This document shows, one piece after another, positions 1-5,199 of a stretch of DNA of 5,829 bases. Source of the DNA: Gemmatimonadales bacterium UBA4718 (lineage in GTDB: Bacteria > Gemmatimonadota > Gemmatimonadetes > Gemmatimonadales > Gemmatimonadaceae). The stretch is taken from contig DHJO01000024.1 in NCBI GenBank assembly GCA_002404375.1, forward strand, positions 3,474 through 9,302, read 5' to 3'. The notes under the pieces are model-generated. The model saw only the letters and a program-made list of their open reading frames with translations. It did not search any database and had not been told where the DNA came from. Position 1 is the first letter of the stretch. Every line of letters starts with the position of its first letter. Made by a program: the position numbers and the translations under genes.

Positions 1-1296
1 GCCGAGCTGCTGGCGACGACCTGGCGAGCGACGCTCAACGCGGCAACGATGCTTGGTCAGTCGAAGACGGCCTTCCAGGCGGAGATCGATGCCGCGTGCG
101 AGCTGATTGACTTCTGGAGATTCAATCCGCACTACGCGCAGAGCCTCTACGACGAGCAGCCGCTCAGCGACCGGACGATGTGGAATCAGCTCGACTACCG
201 TCCGCTCGAGGGATTCGTCTACGCGGTCACACCGTTCAATTTTACCTCGATCGCCGGAAATCTTCCCACGGCACCGGCACTGATGGGGAATACCGTAGTA
301 TGGAAGCCCGCGTCGAGCGCAATGCTGAGCGCGTACTACATAATGAGACTGCTCGAGGAAGCGGGACTTCCTCCGGGCGTCATCAACTTCGTTCCCGGAG
401 ATGCGGGGATGATCTCCGACAAGCTGCTCTCGAATCGCGATCTCGCCGGCGTGCACTTCACTGGCAGCACGGCCGTCTTCAACAGCATGTGGAAGACGAT
501 CGGCGCCAGCATGTCGCGCTACAAGTCGTACCCGCGCATCGTCGGCGAGACTGGCGGCAAGGACTTCATCGTCGCGCATGCTTCGGCGGATCCGGCCGCT
601 CTCTCGGTCGCGATAGCCCGGGGAGGGTTCGAGTACCAGGGACAGAAGTGCTCCGCGGCGAGCAGAGTCTACATCCCCGAATCCATCTGGCCGGAAGTGC
701 GCGATCGCACCGTCGCCATCATGAAGGAGCTTCGCATCGGAGACGTTGCTGACTTCCGAAATTTCATGGGAGCGGTGATAGACAAGAAAGCGTTCACCAA
801 GATTGGGGAATACCTGGAGCACGGGCGCAAGAACGCGACTGTCGTCGCCGGCGGAGTCGCACGTGGCGAGGATGGTTACTTCATCGAGCCGACGCTGATC
901 GAGACAACAGACCCGGGCTATCGGCTGCTCTGCGAGGAGATCTTCGGGCCGGTGGTGACGGTGCACGTCTATCCGGATTCCAGATGGGCAGAGACGCTAA
1001 AGATCGTCGACGAGACCTCTCCCTACGCGCTGACAGGCGCTGTGTTCAGCAGGGATCGGCAGGCGATCAAGCAGGCTGCGCTGGCTCTCCGCAACTCAGC
1101 GGGGAATTTCTACATCAACGACAAGCCCACGGGCGCAGTCGTTGGGCAGCAGCCATTCGGGGGCGCGCGCGGCTCGGGAACAAACGACAAGGCCGGTTCA
1201 AAGCTCAACCTCGTGCGCTGGATCAGTCCGCGCGTCGTTAAGGAGACGTTTTCGCCACCGACTGACTATCGCTATCCGTTCATGGCCGAGGAGTAA
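1..1296 (+). CDS. pruA: L-glutamate gamma-semialdehyde (P5C) dehydrogenase, 5'-truncated by window edge
   Basis: This enzyme oxidises L-glutamate gamma-semialdehyde, the open form of 1-pyrroline-5-carboxylate, to glutamate with NAD+. It is the second step of proline breakdown and acts in the cytoplasm. The reading frame is open from base 1, so the ATG at 49 is internal. About 431 residues are visible; group-1 family members have roughly 540, so about 110 N-terminal residues lie outside. ALDH landmarks, numbered from the window's first codon: the oxyanion Asn in TPFNFTS (codon 238-240), the NAD-binding FTGST, the Glu of GETGGKDF (codon 547-549), the catalytic Cys in GQKCSAASR (codon 649-651), the cofactor-binding EEIFGPVV (about 934-957) and the C-terminal QQPFGGARGSGTNDKAG. 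GETGGKDF and the DYRYPFM ending are typical of the group resembling mitochondrial ALDH4A1. It stands alone on this strand and converges with the outer-membrane gene. No classical terminator follows it. Confidence 0.95.
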   Translation, partial: AELLATTWRATLNAATMLGQSKTAFQAEIDAACELIDFWRFNPHYAQSLYDEQPLSDRTMWNQLDYRPLEGFVYAVTPFNFTSIAGNLPTAPALMGNTVVWKPASSAMLSAYYIMRLLEEAGLPPGVINFVPGDAGMISDKLLSNRDLAGVHFTGSTAVFNSMWKTIGASMSRYKSYPRIVGETGGKDFIVAHASADPAALSVAIARGGFEYQGQKCSAASRVYIPESIWPEVRDRTVAIMKELRIGDVADFRNFMGAVIDKKAFTKIGEYLEHGRKNATVVAGGVARGEDGYFIEPTLIETTDPGYRLLCEEIFGPVVTVHVYPDSRWAETLKIVDETSPYALTGAVFSRDRQAIKQAALALRNSAGNFYINDKPTGAVVGQQPFGGARGSGTNDKAGSKLNLVRWISPRVVKETFSPPTDYRYPFMAEE

Positions 1297-1343
1297 GCTT
1301 TCGACGTCGCAGCCATCTTGATTCGAGATCTCGGCGCCGGTCA

Positions 1344-1483
1344 GTAGGGAGGGTATCCTCTTCGGCGGCTAGCTCGCTTACACGCATCGAGCCTCGCTGG
1401 CTCCTTGCAGGATAAGGGTCCCGAGGCAGTTCGCGCGATTCTCTTGCTACGCGAGACGCCGCCTACGAGGATACCCTCCCTAC
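1344..1483. repeat. Perfect 17-bp inverted repeat closing a 140-nt hairpin
   Basis: GTAGGGAGGGTATCCTC at 1344-1360 is exactly reverse-complemented at 1467-1483. The pairing continues imperfectly inward: GGCGGC 1364-1369 against 1458-1463, then CTCGC 1373-1377 against 1451-1455. The nested hairpin 1391-1427 fills the inside. This fold competes with the pairing of 1348-1385 to 1693-1730, because both use the same left arm. The right arm at 1467-1483 and the sequence at 1717-1730 are thus direct repeats of each other. No T-tract follows either side, so an ordinary intrinsic terminator is not indicated. Confidence 0.85.
1391..1427 (+). other. Nested hairpin inside the repeat element
   Basis: GCCTCG (1391-1396) pairs with CGAGGC (1422-1427), GG (1399-1400) with CC (1420-1421), and CCTT (1403-1406) with AAGG (1414-1417), around a 7-nt loop. 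A two-base bulge lies on the left side, and a small internal loop contains a possible U-G pair (1402/1418). Confidence 0.55.
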
Positions 1484-1496
1484 TTCCCTGTCTGAC

Positions 1497-1508
1497 ATTT
1501 CGCGAAAT
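1497..1508. other. 12-bp perfect palindrome
   Basis: ATTTCGCGAAAT is a perfect palindrome just right of the 1467-1483 repeat arm. It lies in the otherwise unpaired part of the element. It could be a protein-binding site, but nothing in the sequence shows which protein, and a chance palindrome is possible. Confidence 0.4.
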
Positions 1509-1543
1509 CGAGGCCGCGCACGTAGCTCCGGGCGATCTGTGCT

Positions 1544-1605
1544 GCAATTGTCCCGTGCTTTTCCCGGTGGATGGAGAGGGTGCGCGCTCGCAACCCGGGA
1601 CTTGC
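1544..1605 (+). other. Hairpin inside the repeat element
   Basis: GCAA (1544-1547) and GTCCCG (1550-1555) pair with CGGGAC (1596-1601) and TTGC (1602-1605), leaving a TT bulge. A smaller hairpin inside, GGGTGCG (1578-1584) with CGCA and CCC (1589-1596), competes with it for base 1596 only. This stem sits within the 1442-1453/1625-1636 helix. Confidence 0.5.
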
Positions 1606-1648
1606 TGTGGCTCAACCAAGCCGGCGCGTAGCAAGAAACCGGCTGGGT

Positions 1649-1679
1649 GCCCGCGAGCGAGCGCAAGCCGCTCGTGGGC
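1649..1679 (+). other. Strong 11-bp hairpin inside the repeat element
   Basis: GCCCGCGAGCG (1649-1659) pairs with CGCTCGTGGGC (1669-1679) around a 9-nt loop. The single non-Watson-Crick position, G1653/T1675, is a G-U pair in plus-strand RNA and an A-C mismatch in minus-strand RNA. No T-tract follows. Confidence 0.65.
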
Positions 1680-1762
1680 TGACGGGTTCGCAGCGTGTAA
1701 GCGAGTAGTCGCCGAAGAGGATACCCCTCCTCGGCCCAAGCACAGATGCTTACGAAAGCAGA

Positions 1763-4114
1763 CTAGAACCGCGCCTCGACGTACAGATTCGTGCGGATGG
1801 ATTTCTCGGGATAAATCCCCTTGGCGACGTCGACACGAATCAGACCGTCCATGAACGACGCGCCAACACCGGCGCCACTCAACGGGCGTCCCGGATGCGC
1901 AAAGTTGGTACGGCTCCCCGCCCAGCCCAGATCGCCGAAGACGATCTTGCGGAAACCCGGCCATCCCGTACCGAGCTCGGCGCTGGTCATCCAGAAGGAA
2001 TCGCCAATCGCAGCGCCGGCTCTCTGACCGCGCACCGTCTGAACGCCGCCGAGGAAGAATTGCTTCTGTATGGGCAAATGTCCGCCTGAGGTGCCGCCGC
2101 CCAGCGTCAGAGCTCCGTCAACGGCGCGACCCAATCCGTGTGACAGAGTCGTCTGCACCGAGCCACGCGAATAATCGAAGGTCCCCGCGGCGCCTTCGAG
2201 CTTGATGTCGGTCAGCGCACGGAATCCGTGGGGATCGAGCCCGAACGAAGAGTGATGCCCGACTGCGAGCCCAACGATCTTTCCGTTCACCGCATCGATG
2301 TTCGTGAGAGTGCCTTTCACACCGCTGGGGTGGGCGATCGAGAATTCCGTCTTTACCGTTGCGTCGAACTGCTGTTCGGCGAAAAGTCGCCAGGTGTTGA
2401 TGAGCCCATCATCCTTCTGGCCTTTCAGCTCCGCGCCCCATGTGCGGTAGTAAAACCCTTCGTCGCGCCCGAAGAAGAGGGCGGAAAGAGAGCTGCTGAA
2501 GCCAAGTGGGTCGCCCCAGTCGTTGGACGCCACGAGACGACGGTAGACGCCGACACCTACGGTGCGCCGGCCATCAGTGCGGTCCAGCGACAGCTCGCCG
2601 TTGGGAGAGAGGTCCGCCGCGCCCAACCGAAAGAGCGCGTGCGCGGAATATCCCCCTCCTAATACCTGATCGGCTGCAACAGCAGTGGACACTCCCTCTA
2701 TCCGATTGAAGCGGGTATAGGGCAAGCCGTAAGAGATGTCCGCGCGCTGCGGCGCAAATCCCGGTTGCGCGCCGAGCGTCAGCGCCTCTGATACAAGCGC
2801 ATCCCGCTCGGCGGATCCAAACACCGCTTCGCCATCGTCGTAGATCGACTTCGGAAGCTCGGGCGAATGCGCGAGCGCGACCGAATCGCAGGGAGTCACC
2901 ACGCGGATGCGCAATGTTTCATTCGACCTGTATTGCGTGCGAATACGCTCCGTTCCGTTCTTGCACTCGGAGCTGCGCCGCTCTCTTCGCGCTGCACGGG
3001 AGACAGAATCCCGCGCGGTGTCGCCGACTGCGATCGTCAGATCGGGCATCGGATCGGTCCCGTTCACGCTCGCATAAGTGAATCGCTGCTCGAGCTTGAA
3101 CGGGATGTGCATGAAGCTCACCTGCGCGTCGCCTTCGATTGTCTGCGCGCGCGGCAGCCAGAACCTTCCCTCGTGGAGCCCGTACTCGACTGTTATCGCA
3201 CTCACCATCGCCTTCATCGGCAGGATCATCGGCTTTACCCAGCGCGGTATGTCGTCGTCCGGGTTCTTCGTGTCTTCGCCCGTTTCCTTGGCGACGGCCA
3301 TGATGTCCATCTCCTGCGCCATGCGGTAGACGGCGCGCACGAGATGGGCGGTCGATACGTCGAACCAAAGAGAGCCGACGGCGACATTCCATTTCGGCTG
3401 ACGAGGACGAATGAGCAGCTCGCGCAGCTCTATGCGCTGACCACCGGGCAATTGGAAGCTCACCGAGTCACCAGACGCATAGGTATAGTACGCCTCCGCA
3501 CCGGCGGCGAGCGGATGAATGATCTCATCTTCGCTGACGTCCGCCTTGGCGAGTCCGGAGCCGATCCACAGTGTCTCGCGGCCTGGGGAATACGGGATAT
3601 CACCACCCGAGCCGAGGTTGATGTCTCCGTCTCCGACTCCTTCAATCATTGGGAATGCGCTGCGCTGTCCTTTGACTTCGATCACCGCGCCCTTGTCTCG
3701 GTGCCACATGACGTGTGTGGCCCGCTCGGCGCGCATCAGCAGCCGGTCGCGACCGATCCGCTTGAACCCCATTCCGACCGATACGCGCTCGTACGCGCTC
3801 GCATCGTAACCCATGAGCGTTGAATCCTGGATGAGTCTCGCTTCACGGGCGTGCAGGAGAAGGTCTCTGGCGCGCGAATCCTTGAATGCAGACGCAAGGA
3901 CAGCCGGAGTAACCGCAGGACGCCTCGCGATTCGAATCACCTTCCGTATAGAGTCGTTCACGCGCGCTCGTTCGATCATCGAATCCCGACGCGTCTCGCG
4001 CCGGACGGCGATCGAGTCACGCTTGGCCCGCGCGACGCTATCCTGCTTGTCATTCCCGATTTGCAGGTTGACGTGCGCCTGCGCGAAGACAACGGCGGCG
4101 AGAAGTGCTAACAT
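1763..4114 (-). CDS. Omp85-type outer-membrane beta-barrel protein with N-terminal periplasmic domain
   Basis: The gene encodes 783 residues. Residues 1-13 look like a short signal peptide with an Ala-Gln-Ala cleavage site, though without the usual positive charge near the start. Residues 21-66 are strongly charged and probably helical, with DS pairs at 25, 33, 44 and 54. Residues about 110-350 form a beta-rich domain containing GSLWFDVSTAHLVRAVYR, a pattern like that of DUF5686 or LolA-like domains. Residues 365-455 are a linker with Cys384 and Cys409, a possible disulfide. Residues about 458-783 resemble the bacterial surface antigen barrel of Omp85/BamA proteins: GGVQTVRGQR at 689-698 matches the VRG(F/Y) loop, and the protein ends in Phe, as outer-membrane barrels do. 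A role in outer-membrane assembly or export is possible, but the substrate is unknown. The ATG at 4114 is the only possible upstream start, because TAA lies two codons before it. AGGG nine bases upstream may serve as the ribosome site. Coupling to the small upstream gene is likely. Confidence 0.85.
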   Translation of the reverse strand: MLALLAAVVFAQAHVNLQIGNDKQDSVARAKRDSIAVRRETRRDSMIERARVNDSIRKVIRIARRPAVTPAVLASAFKDSRARDLLLHAREARLIQDSTLMGYDASAYERVSVGMGFKRIGRDRLLMRAERATHVMWHRDKGAVIEVKGQRSAFPMIEGVGDGDINLGSGGDIPYSPGRETLWIGSGLAKADVSEDEIIHPLAAGAEAYYTYASGDSVSFQLPGGQRIELRELLIRPRQPKWNVAVGSLWFDVSTAHLVRAVYRMAQEMDIMAVAKETGEDTKNPDDDIPRWVKPMILPMKAMVSAITVEYGLHEGRFWLPRAQTIEGDAQVSFMHIPFKLEQRFTYASVNGTDPMPDLTIAVGDTARDSVSRAARRERRSSECKNGTERIRTQYRSNETLRIRVVTPCDSVALAHSPELPKSIYDDGEAVFGSAERDALVSEALTLGAQPGFAPQRADISYGLPYTRFNRIEGVSTAVAADQVLGGGYSAHALFRLGAADLSPNGELSLDRTDGRRTVGVGVYRRLVASNDWGDPLGFSSSLSALFFGRDEGFYYRTWGAELKGQKDDGLINTWRLFAEQQFDATVKTEFSIAHPSGVKGTLTNIDAVNGKIVGLAVGHHSSFGLDPHGFRALTDIKLEGAAGTFDYSRGSVQTTLSHGLGRAVDGALTLGGGTSGGHLPIQKQFFLGGVQTVRGQRAGAAIGDSFWMTSAELGTGWPGFRKIVFGDLGWAGSRTNFAHPGRPLSGAGVGASFMDGLIRVDVAKGIYPEKSIRTNLYVEARF

Positions 4115-4117
4115 GAT

Positions 4118-4267
4118 TTAGAGCCCTGCACCCGATACGACGCCATCGGCCCCGGCGGAGAATCGCGACGGCCCGGAAACGGAGTTGTAGAAAATCTGCG
4201 CTCCACTCACTGAAGCGCATGCGAGAACGGAAGCTGTGCTCAGTACCGACACGGCCTTTAACGACAT
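4118..4267 (-). CDS. Small secreted protein of unknown function (49 residues)
   Basis: An ATG at 4267 opens a 49-residue frame ending in TAA at 4118-4120. It is preceded by AGGGAG with a 5-base spacer, the best ribosome binding site in the window. Residues 1-23 form a signal peptide: MSLK, then a hydrophobic stretch to about residue 20, and a likely cut after SGA, leaving a mature peptide of about 26 residues starting QIFYN and rich in Ser and Gly. Cys17 in VLAC is a poor lipobox, so lipoprotein processing is less likely. The stop is followed by ATC and then the ATG of the outer-membrane protein, in the same frame, so the two are almost certainly co-transcribed and perhaps coupled. It could be a real partner peptide, a translated leader that sets expression of the barrel gene, or the leftover N-terminus of a larger secreted protein. 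I do not recognise the family. Confidence 0.6.
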   Translation of the reverse strand: MSLKAVSVLSTASVLACASVSGAQIFYNSVSGPSRFSAGADGVVSGAGL

Positions 4268-4272
4268 ACTTT

Positions 4273-4278
4273 CTCCCT
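4273..4278 (-). promoter_or_regulatory. Ribosome binding site of the small secreted protein gene
   Basis: On the minus strand, AGGGAG lies 5 bases before the ATG at 4267. It is a much clearer Shine-Dalgarno site than the one before the barrel gene. It supports real translation of the 49-residue frame and suggests that it marks the true 5' end of the two-gene unit. Confidence 0.7.
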
Positions 4279-4311
4279 CTGGCTTGGAACCGGCATTGGC
4301 AGGTACGGTGC

Positions 4312-4352
4312 CCCGTTACGCCGCGAACGCTATATGATTTTACGGTAACGGG
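4312..4352. promoter_or_regulatory. Inverted repeat, putative operator
   Basis: CCCGTTAC at 4312-4319 is exactly inverted as GTAACGGG at 4345-4352. The two centres are 33 bp apart, about three helical turns, so both halves face the same side of the DNA. The pair brackets possible -10 boxes. This fits a regulator bound as two subunits or two dimers acting on either divergent unit. No regulator gene is present in the window. Chance cannot be excluded for an 8-bp match. Confidence 0.4.
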
Positions 4353-4364
4353 TTATAGAGAGTT

Positions 4365-4377
4365 TCAGAAAATCTGA
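4365..4377. promoter_or_regulatory. Short palindrome TCAGA-AAA-TCTGA
   Basis: Five-base arms surround an AAA centre, just upstream of the possible TATTCT -10 box of the exporter operon. It could be a small operator; the arms are too short to be sure. Confidence 0.25.
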
Positions 4378-4419
4378 GCTCTATTCTGCCCTCTTCCGTG
4401 ATACCCGCGTCCCCGGATT

Positions 4420-5199
4420 ATGACACCTGCAGCGCTGCCAACTCTCGCATTGAGAGTCCAGGGACTTCGCAAAGCATATAGCGACGTCATTGCTGTCGAT
4501 GGCCTGGACCTCCAGGTCGACGCCGGAGAATGCTTTGGACTGCTCGGTCCCAATGGCGCGGGAAAAACGACGACAATCGAGATCTGCGAGGGGCTTCTGA
4601 CCGCCGACTCAGGGGATGTCGAAGTACTGGGAAGACGATGGGAGACTGACGAGAAGGATTTGCGCGAGCTGCTCGGGATCCAGCTCCAGGACACACAGCT
4701 CTCCGAGAAGCTGACGGTCGACGAGACGCTCACGCTTTTTCAGAGCTTCTATCGCGACGCCCGCGATATCGGCGAAGTGATAGATCAGGTCGAGCTTGGC
4801 GAGAAGCGCCATTCACGCGTCGGTGGACTGTCGGGCGGCCAGAAGCAACGCCTCGCCATCGCCTGCGCGCTGGTCGGCAACCCGCAACTGCTCTTTCTCG
4901 ACGAGCCGACGACGGGACTCGATCCCGTCTCGCGCCGCCAGCTCTGGGAGCTGATCTCGAAGTTTCAAGCGGAAGGGAAGACCATCGTTCTCACCACGCA
5001 CTACATGGAAGAGGCGGAGCGGCTGTGTGATCGAGTGGCAATCGTGGACCACGGGAAGGTGATTGCGATGGGCACGCCACGCGAGCTCATAGACTCCGTG
5101 GACGTCTCTCACCTTCCTCCACCTGAGCCGAGGAAGACTTCAGCGACTTTGGAAGATGTGTTCGTGTCACTCACGGGCAGGGGGCTGCACGATGAGTGA
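4420..5199 (+). CDS. ABC-2 type exporter, ATP-binding protein
   Basis: This 259-residue ATPase powers the membrane protein encoded directly downstream and works on the cytoplasmic face of the inner membrane. All nucleotide-binding motifs are intact: Walker A GPNGAGKTT (43-51), Q-loop Gln90, signature LSGGQKQR (137-144), Walker B LLFLDEP (157-163), D-loop TGLD (165-168) and switch His194 in TTHYMEEAE. The C-terminal TLEDVFVSLTGR is typical of the drug, antibiotic or polysaccharide exporter subfamily of ABC-2 ATPases, which includes DrrA- and YadG-like proteins. The substrate cannot be read from the sequence. The ATG at 4420 has no visible Shine-Dalgarno sequence; the in-frame stop at 4399-4401 leaves no upstream ATG or GTG, so this start is best. 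The 3' end overlaps the permease start by 8 bases (ATGAGTGA), so the two subunits are translationally coupled. Confidence 0.95.
   Translation: MTPAALPTLALRVQGLRKAYSDVIAVDGLDLQVDAGECFGLLGPNGAGKTTTIEICEGLLTADSGDVEVLGRRWETDEKDLRELLGIQLQDTQLSEKLTVDETLTLFQSFYRDARDIGEVIDQVELGEKRHSRVGGLSGGQKQRLAIACALVGNPQLLFLDEPTTGLDPVSRRQLWELISKFQAEGKTIVLTTHYMEEAERLCDRVAIVDHGKVIAMGTPRELIDSVDVSHLPPPEPRKTSATLEDVFVSLTGRGLHDE
5179..5184 (+). promoter_or_regulatory. Ribosome binding site of the permease gene
   Basis: AGGGGG, seven bases before the ATG at 5192 and inside the end of the ATPase gene, selects this start over the later in-frame ATGs at 5228, 5252 and 5282. Confidence 0.65.

Larger units (their letters stand above)
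1344..1732 (+). repeat. Inverted-repeat element with branched folding potential (candidate structured RNA or MITE-like repeat)
   Basis: Left arm 1348-1385 and right arm 1693-1730, 38 bases each, are near-perfect inverted repeats around the core GTATCCTCTTCGGCG and CTCGCTTACACGC. They differ by one G.T pair and two single-base bulges. Between the arms lie, in order, a hairpin at 1391-1427, a 12-bp stem joining 1442-1453 to 1625-1636, a hairpin at 1544-1605 inside that stem, and a hairpin at 1649-1679. These helices nest without crossing. Positions 1368/1709, 1653/1675 and 1402/1418 are G-U wobbles in plus-strand RNA but would be A-C mismatches in minus-strand RNA, which favours plus-strand transcription, perhaps as the 3' end of the pruA message. 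The alternative is a non-autonomous mobile element with terminal inverted repeats, but I see no target-site duplication. The pairings are directly visible; any function is inference. The strand is a tentative choice. Confidence 0.55.
1297..1762. other. Convergent intergenic region, non-coding, repeat-rich
   Basis: These 466 bases separate the 3' ends of pruA and the outer-membrane protein gene. Open frames exist on both strands, but they have low-complexity Arg/Ser/Pro composition, no recognisable domain and no ribosome binding site, and one of them runs into the outer-membrane gene in the wrong frame. I therefore call the region non-coding. Its content is the inverted-repeat element at about 1344-1732. 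The flanks, 1297-1343 and 1733-1762, hold only short palindromes: CGAGATCTCG at 1324-1333, and a 5-bp stem, TGCTT/AAGCA, at 1747-1760. Neither flank has the GC-stem plus T-tract of an intrinsic terminator. Confidence 0.8.
4268..4419. promoter_or_regulatory. Divergent promoter region
   Basis: These 152 bases separate the divergent small-protein/barrel unit from the exporter operon, so both promoters should lie here. The middle part (about 4331-4388) is AT-richer than its surroundings. It contains possible -10 boxes: TATGAT at 4333-4338 and TATTCT at 4382-4387 on the plus strand, and TATAAC (4357-4352) or TATAGC (4334-4329) on the minus strand. None has a convincing -35 box at 16-18 bp, so no single promoter can be assigned. 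Confidence 0.5.

Noticed and set aside
180..752. 190-codon frame overlapping pruA
   Set aside because: Out-of-frame shadow of an unmistakable aldehyde dehydrogenase with intact catalytic motifs.
1344..1732. CRISPR array or insertion sequence with transposase
   Set aside because: The three repeat copies are not evenly spaced or all in one orientation, and no transposase or Cas-like frame is present. I also found no target-site duplication at the ends.
1747..1760. Small hairpin just after the barrel gene stop, as a terminator
   Set aside because: Only 5 bp, not GC-rich, and no T-tract follows on the minus strand.
1405..1854. 149-codon plus-strand frame, and the 67-codon minus-strand frame at 1463-1666, inside the repeat element
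   Set aside because: No known domain, no start signal, composition typical of non-coding GC-rich sequence. The base-pairing structure explains the region better.
1341..1964. 207-codon minus-strand frame across the intergenic repeats
   Set aside because: It overlaps the 3' end of the barrel gene in another frame, runs through the inverted repeats and has low-complexity Arg/Ser/Pro composition with no ribosome site.
3782..3801. Perfect tandem duplication TACGCGCTCG x2
   Set aside because: It lies inside the barrel gene, is not a multiple of three, and the protein reads through without disturbance; likely a chance product of the codons for DASAYERV.
2867..3823. 318-codon open frame on the plus strand, antisense to the barrel gene
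   Set aside because: Arg/His-rich with no domain and no signal peptide. It mirrors the real minus-strand gene and is the usual antisense shadow in GC-rich DNA.
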